Origin: Pseudeuparius sepicola
Lineage: Eukaryota; Arthropoda; Insecta; Coleoptera; Anthribidae
Direction: 5' to 3'
DNA: 64,000 nucleotides
Assembly: GCA_963920635.1 (NCBI GenBank)
Contig: OY987302.1
Span: 46,751,500-46,815,499, forward strand
The notes beneath the pieces are model-generated. The model had not been told where the DNA came from and did no database searches. It worked only from the letters and a program-made list of their open reading frames with translations. Both the position numbers and the translations under genes were made by a program. Below are positions 23,747 to 35,252 of this stretch, one piece after another (within the stretch, counting starts at the first letter, position 1; each line of letters begins with the position of its first letter).

Positions 23747-24475
23747 AATGGAAGCACAAGCTGAAGACGGAATACAATCCTCTTCATCAGCTACTATTGC
23801 TGCTTCTTAAACAGAGAAAGAGATGCAGAAGCTATTGCAAATTAGTTATTTATGCAACAAGGATGGAAACCACAACTATATTTTTGTACTAGAAATTGGC
23901 AATCAAGTAAAGATATATATTTGACTATATTAGGTTTAAATTTAAACTTTTTATTGCACATAGAACACTGGCAAGTAGCGATTTTTCCACTCCGGTGAGA
24001 AGAAGGAGAAATTTAGCAGTAGTACAAGAAACTGTTGGAAAGCAAAGAAAACGAAGTCACACCCTACAAATGACTGTTAGAAGATTGAAGCTCCGAATTA
24101 CATCCCTGCAAATTCAAATGTAGGTATCTCTCAACCAATTACCCTGTACAGGGTAGCTGAAGTTGGAAGCTTTTGGTTTTTTTTTTCTCCTATTTGCCGA
24201 AAATATAAATATTTTCATTTCATTACAGGTATCAGTTTCGGGACCTGCCGTAGACCTCTTTGAAAGATTATTAAAAGGACCTTCCACGCAAAGTATAATA
24301 ATTCAAGATTCAAGTTTAAGGTCATTTGCACTGGCATTGGCATATAGAAACCTTGTCTAAATGGTACAGATCAATCGATGGCAGTCCAGGATTCACCAAC
24401 GAAGCTCTTACAGCTTTAACTTTAAAACAAAAAGAGTCATTCAAGTCTTTGCTATGTAATCTTGCCGGATGAGAT
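23747..24475 (+). pseudogene. P-element/THAP9-like transposase relic
   Basis: Three readable blocks in shifted frames: a basic coiled-coil-like stretch QETVGKQRKRSHTLQMTVRR (about 24029-24088), SIIIQDSSLRSFALALAY (about 24292-24345), and TLSKWYRSIDGSPGFTNEAL (about 24355-24414) followed by TLKQKESFKSLL. The KWYRS-DGSPGFT motif is characteristic of P-type/THAP9 transposases. The segment between the last two blocks is deleted and there are stops. Dead copy. Confidence 0.65.
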
Positions 24476-24628
24476 GTCAGTAAGGCGGCAGGTTGACTGC
24501 ACAGGACAGAAATTTATCGGATACGTATATATTGGTACCAATATCGATGAAAATAGGTACTCTTCCCGAGGCCAGGGAAGCATTAGTGTTTATGATCGTG
24601 GCTTTAAATGGCTTTATTATCAATTTAA

Positions 24629-24735
24629 TAATAATAATAATTCTCACCCTCAAGTACCTGTACCTCATTGCACACTGCACATTAATGCTAGTGCAGAGGA
24701 GGGGAGGAATTGCTATTATTTCGTCTTCATTGCCT
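24629..24735 (-). repeat. SINE/LINE 3' tail copy 4, (ATT)n
   Basis: AATAATAATAATTCTCACCC at the left, then a diverged body with CATTGCACACTGCAC. The overlapping ORFs on both strands here are repeat shadows. Confidence 0.6.
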
Positions 24736-24799
24736 TTTGCAAAAACCATAGCAGTTCTAGGGCACTGTGGGCCAATAAGTAAATCTGACAAATATGAAT

Positions 24800-27000
24800 A
24801 TAATAATTAAAAATCACAAAAAAGATATAAAATCATAAACATATTAAATTTTATGTTGAAATAATAAATTAGTTTTTAGTTAAGTAAATAATATTGATAA
24901 TTATAATTAATTACATGATATATTTTCACAACAAATATTTCCTGAGAACAAAATGGCAAAAAGAGTCTTGCATCTAAACAATTTTTTTAGATATTATTGG
25001 ATATTAGATTGATACAGGAATTTGTTTTATTTCCATATCGTAAAATAATTGCTAACTAATTTCCAGTATTTTGCACAATAACATTATAAAACATTGTTAT
25101 TATGATGCCAGTTAAAAAATCCTTCGTAATATATTGCTTACCTTCGTCACAGAAAAACAGCAAGCGCTTGCTGTTTTTCTGTGCCTTTGTGGAACCAATG
25201 ATCTGTATAATATATTATATTATGTTATATTCGCTGTATTTTATATCCGCAATAGATTTTCTAAATAAACGATTGTAAAGTAACAGTAAGTGTTTCTTAT
25301 TTCCTATTTTTACTGAAAAAATTAATATGTTGTAATATTAAAGTCAAAATATTATCTAAACATTTTTTAATGATAATTCGGTTTATTTTGCGTATATTAT
25401 AGGTTAATGCCTAGATATACTCCAACCAGTATAACAAAAATCATAAAAATATAATGTTTGTTCCCAACTAATTTTATTATTTTTTAAAAATCTTTCGCCA
25501 CTGGCGTATTAAATATCTGGTCGGAATTGTGTCAACCACAAAATATTAGGTTAGATGTCAACCTGGGCCGCGATGCTCGGAGTCGGAATTATGAAGTTCT
25601 CTCTCTCTTTTTTCTCTCTCGCACTCATAGCAATGTTTGATTCACAACAAAAGCCTATTCAACAATGAATGGTTGAGTCTCCCTTGTTCATAAGTCTATG
25701 GCTAAAACCAAGGACAACCAGAAAGATAACCGAGCCAGACGATCGCCTTCGGCTACAAATCTCTTCATAATATCTATGGACTCTATGGATTTAAATGTAA
25801 ACAAATTTGATAAGCCTGTTTCAGCAACAAAACAAATCGTTATCTGATAATAGAAATACACGCATACACACAGATATCCCGATAAAATTTAAAAAATTGA
25901 AAATAATTTTACACCTTCAAAGTAGAAATTGGAATGCAATCAAACTGTAAATTATCAATTTTTTATTCACAACAAACATCATCTAATTGAAAATGATTAC
26001 TTTTTAATAAGAAGATGGGCCCTGACTCCTGATGCCTATGCATTCGCGAAAAAATTCCATAATGATAGTTGTTGTCAATAATAGTAATAATTACTTACGG
26101 TCGACATTTTGATAACAAATACGGCGCGTGTGTGACTATAAGTTTTTCCTTTATTCGCTAAGAATAATAGATCATGAAATAAAGCGCTAACACTTTCATT
26201 TTTTGTATTTTGTTTATTTTTAGTTGTTCCAGATGAGGAATCGCTCGATCTCGACCTTGATATTATAAGTATTTAAAATATCGAGGGTGTCTCGAAAGGG
26301 TCATTTATATTTTCCTAATTTTCGACGATTTATTGTTCATCTTAATTATGTAGATACAAACTATTTCTAATGAGCATCAGAATGTAAGGATTGAGGTAAG
26401 GATCCTTCCTTATTATTTAGATATGTCATCTATCGTTTTGGAAATATATAATAGCTACGATTTGAGGTCGGTTAACAACGATAATTTGCACTATTCCATA
26501 TTGCTAGGTCACAGCTTACCGTAAGCTGTGGCTAGGTATTGCTGCTACAGAAAATTTCATGGCTATCATGTGTACCTACTTTATTTTAAAAAATGTTTTA
26601 AGGTTGACGACAGTAAATAATTTAACTTAAATGGCATTGATGTTAATATTGCAGTTAATTGTACGTAAGCAATGGTGCTTTTGTTGGAAAGCTACTGTTT
26701 TTCCTATAATGTTTATTATTTGCACTCTGTTTACAAGCATTTTTCTATGTTTGCATTAGAAATTATAGAGTACCTATACCAGACATGATGCATAATCCTG
26801 GTAATTACCTAATTATCTTCGCTACAACATTTTCAGGCAAATAACATTGTTTATTATTGTCTGAGACTATACTATGACATAAAAAATATAGCACCAATAA
26901 ATAATTGTTACAATACAATTACAGATTATTTATGGTGGCAGGTTCTAACTATTTTTTATCACCGTGCCAGTTTCATTTACAGGAACTGCATCGTATGTGG
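24800..27000. other. Intergenic, no gene seen
   Basis: AT-rich. Contains the perfect palindrome at 25148-25183, a CTCTCTCTCTTT pyrimidine tract near 25597 and a 10-bp hairpin CACAGCTTAC/GTAAGCTGTG at 26510-26530. No coding or transposon end recognised. Confidence 0.5.
25148..25183. repeat. Perfect 36-bp palindrome
   Basis: CACAGAAAAACAGCAAGC followed immediately by its exact reverse complement, with no spacer. Would extrude as an 18-bp stem. Confidence 0.95.
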
Positions 27001-27129
27001 CCACTGTGTTAACGTCTATTTTGCACAGGGTGTCCTAGGATAATAGGCACGAAAGACAAATAAAATTAAGTTGAAATTTTACCCTTTTGGGTCCACCCCC
27101 GCTTGATTTGAAAGTATGTTAAGCATGAG

Positions 27130-27225
27130 GAAAAAGTACATTTTTGGAAACTTTCCCTGAGAGTTTCGGAAACATTCCTGGGAAACTATCCCGGAAAGTT
27201 TTCCGGGAATTTATGTAGAAATTTT
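27130..27225. repeat. GGAAAGTTTCC-type palindrome array, part 1
   Basis: Repeated degenerate dyads: GGAAACTTTCC, TTTCGGAAAC, CCCGGAAAGTTTTCCGGG. The same motif recurs at 28075-28157, next to CCCATCTCTA, a hAT-like terminus on the minus strand. Confidence 0.55.
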
Positions 27226-27481
27226 AAATTGGCCGCCATAAATGCCTGGCCAACATTCATGACATAACCTAAAAAATACAAAAAAGAACAAAGAAGAATC
27301 ATGAACAGAACAACTGTGTGCTTGTGCTATAGACCACAGATAAAGTATATTTTATTATATTCTATATACTTTTGACTGAAATTTAATAAGTTTAAATTTA
27401 TTATATTCTTTCATATTTGGTTTTATATTTTTTTATTTAACTATCTTTTTTCAGTTCTCTATTTTATTATGTTTACTTTTG

Positions 27482-28178
27482 TACAGGGTGACACAATTAA
27501 GATGTTACTAGCGATTATCTCGGTAATTTTTAAGATACATATTGGCTGTTCAAATACTAAACTTGTGTTGTTTTCACCAAGAAATTGAATGCCGCCAAGA
27601 AAAAAAAAACAGTTTAATTTCAAACAAAAAAGTTATCGCCAAATTACTATTTTTTTTTTTAATTAAGATGGCGATTTTGTTGCAATTTTTCATCAGACTA
27701 GTAAAGTGAATAAAATAATCTGCACAACACAGTTGCATGTCACTTTCGGTTTAGCGGAAGCAATGTTTTTTTTTTGCCCCAGCTAAATCTGCAAAAATAA
27801 TAGTATTTTTTTAACAAAAAAAAAACGTCACTTCCTACGTTTTTTGCTATAGGTAGTAATTAAATAATAATGATACTGATAATTTAAAATCTGAAAGTGG
27901 TATATTGAATTATGATCATGAAATACCAATTATACAAAGCAAAACTTTTACATTTTGTGATATTATACTTTTTCTGCAATATCTTTAACAAATTTCACTC
28001 AAAATATGACATATTTGGTATTTTTGGAAAGCTCTAAGTGTGACTAATTAAACTAAACACTAAAAAAAAGAAGACTGGAAACTTTCCGAAAGTTTCGGAA
28101 ATTTTTGTTGGAAACTTTCCGGGAAATTTCGTAAAGTGGAAACTTTCCCATCTCTACTCTTAAGTGAGACACTCTGTA
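27482..28178. mobile_element. TA-flanked element, TACAGGGTG-type ends
   Basis: Left TACAGGGTGACACAATTAAG; right, on the minus strand, TACAGAGTGTCTCACTTAAG. No long foldback arms. GGAAAGTTTCC dyads (28075-28157) lie just inside the right end. Confidence 0.55.
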
Positions 28179-28744
28179 TATACTAACTTAACTATATGTC
28201 TTTTGTCCAATAACCCCAAAATGTCCTCAAAAAAAATCAAACCGAAGAAATCTCAACGAACTCTGGATCAGCTGTTGGGGTATAATAAAGCAAATGCGCA
28301 TCGATCGCAAAGAGCTCGTGTAACGTTGCCACGTTATCCAGAATAAGCAATTTATTAAAGATATTGTTTATGACCAAGTAGGATCAGTAAATTCACAAAA
28401 TTAGTAAAATTTATTGTTAAGTAATAACTGTCCAAATTTTTACTATATGTAGATTGTAGATATCAATTAATCGTTCTAAACTGATGTTTTTTAACGTTGG
28501 TTATACATTTATTTCGTAAGTACAAGATAAGTATGAAGAAGTTTGGCAATTGTGCAATCATTGCATTGTTTTGTTTTAGATTTCTATTACTAACTCAGAC
28601 AAATAATGTTACTAAACATATTTTATCTTGGTGGGGTCTGTAGTGTATTGAATTATTAGTCTATGTTTATTATTTGTCTGAGGCTCCTCCGAATGAAAAC
28701 TATTGATCAGTACAGGTATTATTCATTTGTAAAGGCAACCATAG

Positions 28745-29090
28745 ACTTAACAGACCAGTGAAATTGCCCTACAACCAACATTCAGTGCAGCACAACAGCA
28801 TTTATTAGTGTATCTGCAGGTCCAAAAATGGCTTGATGAGTTAAACCCAGAAGACTGGGGATGGGAGATCATCAACAATAGACTGGAACCTATTCAAAAC
28901 CTCTTGTCTCCGGCTCCCGATCAGTTGTTGATCAATACTATATATTCTGCACTGTATCAAAGGCTGTAACGTTAGCTGTAGCTGCAGATAACTAGGTTTC
29001 CGCTGTTCTGCAGTATGTGGGCATTGCAACATTGCCATGGGCAATCTTGTTTGAACGCCGCAATGGAAGAAATAGTTATAGTAACAACGG
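28745..29090 (+). pseudogene. CXC-like cysteine-rich protein relic
   Basis: One frame reads TFSAAQQHLLVYLQVQKWLD then ELNPEDWGWEIINNRLEPIQ and SPAPDQLL. After a frameshift it reads CIKGCNVSCSCR, a stop, then LGFRCSAVCGHCN. This order (DWGW block, PAP..LL, then C-x-C cysteine pairs) matches a transposon-associated cysteine-rich family I know only as uncharacterised insect proteins. Broken by a frameshift and a stop. Confidence 0.5.
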
Positions 29091-29099
29091 AGATATATT

Positions 29100-29942
29100 G
29101 ATCATTTAAGTGTGCAACATATGGGACTTTTTTATTAATTGCACAACCAAAATACAGACATTGCCGAAAGTTGATGCATGTTCAATAATCATATTAGGTG
29201 CACTTAGAATGGTGCACTTAGAATGGTTTCAAGTTAAACAGGGTAGGTCAAAAAATATAAAAATTGCACAAGAGTAAAGTACCCTTATATCAAAAAATTG
29301 AGCAAAAGGTTATTAAGAAAAGTTGTTTAGAATTAAAAGCTGTGCATAAATACCAAAACATAGCCTCCTAAAAAAAATAATTTTTTCGTCAATTATTTTC
29401 CAGTTTCTTAATAAACACATTATCATTACTAATGTTTTACCTTGTTCAGAAGAATTTTTTCGAATTTTGTAAAGTTTTGTTAATATCGTTGCAACAAACA
29501 TAAAGTTTGTGATTCCCTAAAAAATTAAAAATCTAAGTTAATTTTACAAAGATGTTTGAATTTTAACAAAGTTATGCGAAAATGATATAATTTTGATTAA
29601 TGTATGAAATTGTTTAGGGTGAATATTAAAACAATTTTTTTTATGAAATTATTATTGTTTTTTAAAAAAATATATTTCTTTTGCTTGGGAGGCCATGTTT
29701 TGGTATTTAGGCATAACTTTTAATTCTAGACAACTTTTCTTAATAACATTTTGCTGAATTTTCTGAACTTTACTCTTGTACAATTTTTATATTTTTTGGC
29801 TTACCCTGTTTGCTGTTTGACTTGCAACCATTCTAAGTGCGCCTAATAGGATTATGGAACATGCACCAACTTTCAGGATTATTTGTATTTTCCTTGGGCA
29901 ATTAATAAAAAAATTCCCATATGTTGCACACTTAAATGACCA
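29100..29942. mobile_element. Foldback element, about 840 bp
   Basis: Arms: ATTTAAGTGTGCAACATATG at the left against CATATGTTGCACACTTAAAT at the right; continuing complementarity at GGTGCACTTAGAATGG / CCATTCTAAGTGCGCC and AACATAGCCTCC / GGAGGCCATGTT. The left arm has an extra 14-bp repeat of GGTGCACTTAGAAT. No transposase. Confidence 0.8.
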
Positions 29943-30409
29943 TACTGTAGATGAAGATATAGTTGAAGGTAGGATATCATCATCTGATCGAAGCTGTTTA
30001 TGAAAAGGACGATGAAGTTGACACGGATAAAATTAGATCTGTGGAGGAGAATGAATGATTGATGCAAAGGGTTGTTTTGAGTGTCAGATGTGGATTAAGC
30101 CTATGAGGGGATAACTCATAACTCATAAAAAAGCGCGCCTACTACTCTACCCCTGCGATGGTGTGGAAAAGAGTACGCATTTGTTCAAAATCTTTCCGCA
30201 ACTTTAACACAAAAAAAGTTGATCCTACGAAAAATGTGTAATGGCCATTTTATAAGAAATATTTTTGCTGTGCCTATTTTTGTCGAAAGAGTGCTACTTT
30301 TCGAGATAATGGCAAAAAACTGAAAAAAAAACATGGCTCAAATTGCTCGAATTTCTCAAGATGTACTAAGGGCACCTCACTGAAGGTCTCCACGAAAAAC
30401 CAGCTTTCT

Positions 30410-31146
30410 CATAATTGTTTTCACTCTAAATGTCTTCATTTACTGGGCTAAAACAGGATCAACATAAATAATTGTATTGGTGATTAACCGAACTGTGCAC
30501 ATATCCGAGTTGCAATAATGATCGGTCGGCAGGCCATTCATCACAATGTATGGACAATCCTGCATGAATCTCGCACTGAATGATTGGAAGCAACCTGGTA
30601 GCGACAACGAAAAAACTTCTGTTGTTGCTAATCCGAACACCCATCTACTTGATTTCCGTGGTTCCTGTTCTCGACCTCTGCATCAGAATCTTTGGATTCG
30701 GCTGACTGATACGCCTGTAAAAGTCGTCTCCTGTTGTACTTTCTGCGGTCTGAAAATTTATATTATCGATTTGGACGGGATCATCAGCGATTCCTCAACT
30801 GTCCTGGCATGTCAACTGACACAATCTTGCTACATATACCTCTCGGCACATATTGAACCAGTCAATGACTATATGCTGCATTGCATCTTCTATAGACGTA
30901 TCTGAAATGAAGTAAATTCTCGTGGCGCAAGGACCTAAACAATTTGGCATCCTCTTCTGGCGCATCTAATAATTGAATAAAACTTTACTTTTCTATTTTT
31001 TATTCTCTTCTCCACACTCTCGAACCCACATTTTGTGGGCACGGATCAGCATCATTTTCAACTTGGAGCAGGTTGTCGCCTTGTAGATATGCCGTAGCTG
31101 CGGCTTCGGAGGGGATGATCTTATTGTATAATTCCTTCGTCAACAT
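30410..31146 (-). pseudogene. Merlin (ISXO2/IS1595-like) transposase relic
   Basis: Minus-strand pieces in order: MLTKELYNKIIPSEAAATAY and LQGDNLL near the start (ATG at 31144-31146), DWFNMCREVYVARL, RRKYNRRR, then WVFG and FFVVATRLLPIIQCEI, HCDEWPADRSLLQLGYVH and SSVNHQYNY, then VDPVLAQ in another frame. DEW, the GY-H-x-VNH block and VDP are core ISXO2-like DDE signatures. At least three frameshifts, an internal deletion and stops; the downstream H-T-x-x-I-E block is not seen. ORFs on the plus strand here are shadows. Confidence 0.75.
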
Positions 31147-31244
31147 GTTGAGTATAGGAAAATTGCAGAATGAGTTGGCAATGTAAATTTCCCCTCTGTT
31201 ATACTTTCCAGGTCAATACCATAACTCATTAATTAGGTAGGTAA

Positions 31245-31348
31245 TTATTCCATATACACCTACACTTTCACCTACCTGGTGGTTATTCCACAACACCTTA
31301 TTGATTATTCCACAACACCTACACTTCTACCTACCTGATAATTATGAT
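31245..31348. repeat. Short imperfect tandem repeat
   Basis: Repeats of the type TTATTCCACAACACCT and ACACTTYYACCTACCTG, two to three copies. Confidence 0.6.
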
Positions 31349-31369
31349 GATTTGTATGTTATTGTTATA

Positions 31370-32979
31370 CACTCACCGGCACGAAAAACGGAGCACTTAT
31401 AATTTTTATTTAAAAAATGTAAAATTTTAATACTTTGCAATGGTTTATTATTATAATAAGTTAAAAGCAAACAACAACATGTTTTAAGTAATATCTAACA
31501 ACAATTAAACGTTTATTTGAAAAGCAAGACTAGACTGTTTTGAATAAAAATTTCCAAAAATTAAAAAGTACACAAGTCTTAGTTGGCCATGACTTTTCTT
31601 TTGTTTTTATTGTTTTGACAAGTCTGAGTTTAAAGAAGTGAAACAGTTCAAAGCTGTACTGCGTTTATTTAAGGTAAAAATATGGCTGTTAATCCTGAAA
31701 CAGCGGCTGCTATTGTTGCGTTGCTTCAAGACGGAAGAACTGAGCGATATGTTACCCAACAATATGCCGTATCCAATAGCACTGTGCACCGTATTTATAC
31801 ACGTTTTTTGGAAACTAGAGCTTACACCAGACGACCTGGAACTGGTCCCCAATGAAAAACTAACGCTCATGATGATCGCTTCATCCTCTTGCAAAGTCTA
31901 CGAGATCGTTGTGCTACAGCTGTAGAAATCAGAAATAGACTTCATCATGTTCGGAATACCAATGTAAGCGAACGTACAGTTAGACGAAGACTTGGAGAAG
32001 CCAATCTTACCAGTCGTAGACCTGCAACAGGTCCAGAGCTTCTTAGGCGTCATCGTGTTGCGCGACTTCGGTTTGCCAGAAATCATGAGCACTGGGGTGA
32101 AAATGATTGGGGGCGAATTTTATTTACTGATGAGTCCAGGTTTAGCCTGCGATCTCCAGATGGTCGCGAGAGAGTATGGCGAAGACCACAAGAGCGTTTT
32201 GCAGAATGTACCTTCAGTCCTAGAGTAGGATACCAAGGAGGTTCAGTAATGGTGTGGGCTGGAATTTCTCTGGAGGCACACACTGAGTTGTACATCGTTC
32301 CAAGAGGCTCCTTAACTGCTGCCAGGTACATTGATGAAATTCTCCAAGATTTTGTTGTCCCGTATGTTGATTTTATTAGAAATAACTTTCTTCTGATGCA
32401 TGATAATGCCAGACCTCATACCACAAGAATCACTCAACAGTATTTAAATGATGTAAACATTCCTGTTTTGGAGTGGCCAGCGTTAAGTCCAGATGCGAAC
32501 CCGATTGAACATGTTTGGGACATGCTTGGGCGAAGAATGCGAAGTCGTGTTCCTGCTCCTTTAACCATAAATCAGTTGAAACAAGCTCTTTTAGAGGAAT
32601 GGGACCTTATTCCTCAAGAGGACATTAGCCATTTGATTTTAGGCATGCCACGGAGAATGCATGCAATCATTCGAGCTCGCGGGGGTAATACCCGTTATTA
32701 AAAATGCTCCTCATTAGTTTTTGCTCAAAAATCGTTTAAGTTTTGATTCATTTAAGGACATTTTGCCACAACACCAATGTGGGTTTATCGTTCTAATTTT
32801 TTAAATTGTAACAAAAGTTTTTATTTAAAAAAAAAGCGCCCAATTGTTATTAGAAATTACTTAAAACATGTTGTTGTTTGCGTTTAACTTATTATAATAA
32901 TAAACCATCGCAAAGTATTAAAATTTCACATTTTTTTAAATAAAAATTGTAAGTGCTCCGTTTTTCGTGCCGGTGAGTG
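31370..32979 (+). mobile_element. Tc1-family transposon, 1610 bp, long TIRs
   Basis: Ends CACTCACCGGCACGAAAAAC and its complement, flanked by TA (31368-31369, 32980-32981). Inverted repeats extend about 145 bp with few mismatches, longer than the 20-30 bp of classical Tc1 elements. Encodes one transposase, interrupted by a single TGA. The long, well-preserved TIRs suggest a recent insertion. Confidence 0.95.
31682..32701 (+). pseudogene. Tc1 transposase, one in-frame stop
   Basis: DD34E cut-and-paste transposase, about 339 codons, the normal family length. ATG 31682; the frame is continuous to TAA at 32699-32701 except for TGA at 31853-31855 (codon 58), between GTGPQ and KTNAHDD. N-terminal helix-turn-helix (VTQQYAVSNSTVHRIYTRF), second DNA-binding segment (NVSERTVRRRLGEANL), then catalytic FTDESRF, MHDNARPHT and SPDANPIEHVWDMLG; 34 residues lie between the second Asp and Glu. 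The stop could be a CGA-to-TGA CpG transition (inference). An internal start near 31889 would lack the first DNA-binding helix. Confidence 0.93.
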
Positions 32980-33599
32980 TAGATACCTGTTTAAACTTAA
33001 AATTTATAAGCTGTACATACATACAGGCACAGACCTATATTATGTATAGCTTCGCTAAGCTATAGAAGTCTGTGATGCAGGGTTTCCCAACAAAAACTTG
33101 ACCCCGAAAAAAACGAAGAATATTTGAAAATTTGCAACTACCCCACTTGTGGCGCATCATTTTAAAGACCTTTTTATTGCGAATACAGTGATGGTGATGC
33201 ATCGTTTTTAGAAATCTGTTGAGATTTGACAGAATTATTGGCTAAAAACGGAAAGTCGACAATCCACTGTACGCGTAGTAATTTCTACACAAATACTGGT
33301 CACTAAAGTCACAAATGAAAAAACTGAAACAAAACAAAAAAGTTAATATACGAATTCAAACCTTATATCTCTCGCCCGCGCTCCTTTTACACGTCTAACA
33401 TTCCAAAACCGCATCTTTCTGCACTTGTATTTTTAACATGTCTGTCTTGTCCATTAAATCAGTTCTGTCCTGACCCAAGACCCAACTGCCTAATTAATCT
33501 TTTTCTAGGCAAAGTCCACACTTCACTGTCCAATATAGCACCAACGCTAAGGCTTCATTAAACAACCAACTATTCTATAACCCCCATAACCCCTAGCCC

Positions 33600-33936
33600 T
33601 AGGCCAAATAGATGTCAGAACCAAACGTCTGTCGCCCGTCAAATGTGGCCAGATATTCAAAAACCGGTACAATGATTCTTTATTGACCAGGTGATGAATG
33701 ATACTTCATATAACGTTTCAGACTCATTGCGGAATTTTATATATAACACCAATCACCAATCTTTCAGTTGGTTGGTTTGAACAACAAAAATATTTTTTAT
33801 ACTTATAGACTTCAAGAGAGCGGTCAAAGGACGATTGCAGACAAGTTGACGCCGTACCGCATCATGCTCGATCTAGGTAGAGCGATATAAAGGCAAAGCC
33901 TAATAAAACTTATTTTTTCAAGATAAAAAAAATACA
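33600..33936. repeat. Copy of the 21430-21795 repeat, left part
   Basis: Shares GTCTGTCGCCCGTCAAA / ATCGCCCGTCAAAAGTG, ATATTCAAAAACCGG, CTAGGTAGAGCGAT, CCTAATAAAAC and TTTTTCAAGA with 21430-21795 in the same order. Continues at 35110 after the foldback insertion. Confidence 0.65.
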
Positions 33937-35109
33937 TACAGGGTGTTTCTAAATTATGGTGCCAACGTAACATGACCGATAGAAAATGTCATTTTGAACA
34001 AAAAGTATCCTATAAACATGGGTCCTAAAATACATACTAAGAATGTTACAGGGTGATAAAAGTACAGTTTGAAAACATCTTTATCGCAATAACTTGTACA
34101 GAAGTTATGCAATTTAATTGAAACTTGTTGCAATTCTTTATTAACTGAAGTGCAACAAATTTGCATAAAAACGATTTATTCCCATCGACCAGAGGCGGAG
34201 GGGCAGGGTAGCACAATGGGTTTTCTAACTTTTTTGAGGTTATCTTTTTGGTCTCGCCGGTTCCTCATTTTAGTGCATCTTTTTATTTTGCAACAAAAAT
34301 ATACTCTTGTTCCATTACGACAAAATCAACCGTTTGCGTTGAAATCGGCAAAATGTGCTACAAAACACCTGTTAACTCCAAAATTCTATAAATAAAATTA
34401 TCGCCTACCGCATTTAAATGTTTTACAGATGAATTGTACGTTCAAAATTAAGAAAAAATGCCTAATGGATATTGAGTAAAACATCACTGGTTTTGCTGAA
34501 ATATGGATTTCAAAATTTTGTTGAATTCAATCAGTTCCATTTTGAAAGCGAAAAATTTATGATACATAGTTCATAGGACATTTTTTGTCACTTTAAATGG
34601 TACAATTATTTTGTAAAATTTGAAAGCGGTAGTTGAAAATTTTATTTTTTGAATTTTGGAGTTAACAGGTGTTTTGGAGCACGTTTTGCCGATTTCAACG
34701 CAAACGGTTGATTTTATCGTGATGAAACAAGAGTACCTACCCTTTTGTTGCAAAATAAAAAGATGCACTAAAATGATGAACCTGCGAGACCAAAAAGATA
34801 ACCTCAAAATAAAGTTATGAGTAGAAAACCCGCATTGTGCTACCTCTCCCCTCCGCCTCTGGTCGATGGGAATAAATCGTTTTTACACAAAATTGTTGCA
34901 CTTCAGTTACTAAAGAATTGCACCAAGTGTCATTTAAATTGCATAGCCGAAGTTATTGCTATAAAGATGTTTTTCAAACTATACTTTCATCACCCTGTAA
35001 CATTCGTATTATTCATTTTAGGACCGATGTTTATAGGAAACTTTTTGTTCAAAATGACATTTTCTATCTGTCATATTATGTTGGCACCATAATTTAGAAA
35101 CACCCTGTA
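33937..35109. mobile_element. TA-flanked foldback, TACAGGGTG ends
   Basis: TACAGGGTGTTTCTAAATTA at the left, TAATTTAGAAACACCCTGTA at the right; arms of roughly 400-480 bp (ATCACCCTGTAAC, GTTGCACTTCAGTTA, CATCGACCAGAGGCGGAG and complements). Inserted into a copy of the 21.4-kb repeat. Interior (GGTTATCTTTTTGGTCTCG, AGTGCATCTTTTTATTTTGC) is related to 52580-53265. Confidence 0.88.
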
Positions 35110-35117
35110 TATTATAT

Positions 35118-35252
35118 GTTCCTTGGCACTGAAGTTCATAAAATAAACCACTCGTGTGGTTTATTTGCCTCGGGCTTAGAGACATCGGCAACTAAATTCC
35201 ACATTTGTTATTAAAAGTTGAACTTCCATGCCTTTGGTACACAAATAAGTAA
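35118..35252. repeat. GGCACTGAAGTT palindromic repeat, copy 3
   Basis: TTGGCACTGAAGTTC ... GTGTGGTTTATTTGCCTCGG ... AGTTGAACTTCCATGCC. Continues the host repeat interrupted at 33936. Confidence 0.75.

Noticed and set aside
24462..24810. Three overlapping about 105-codon ORFs on both strands
   Set aside because: They read through an (ATT)n retroelement tail copy; poly-Asn and poly-Ile runs come from the simple repeat.
28164..28346. 60-codon ORF with KKIKPKKSQRTLDQLL
   Set aside because: Faintly like the start of a transposon protein, but too short and without a supporting partner block.
30546..30905. 119-codon plus-strand ORF
   Set aside because: Antisense shadow of the Merlin-type transposase relic, whose conserved blocks are on the minus strand.
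34150..35092. ORFs with repeated ILVHLFILQQK on both strands
   Set aside because: They are mirror-image translations of the two foldback arms, not genes.
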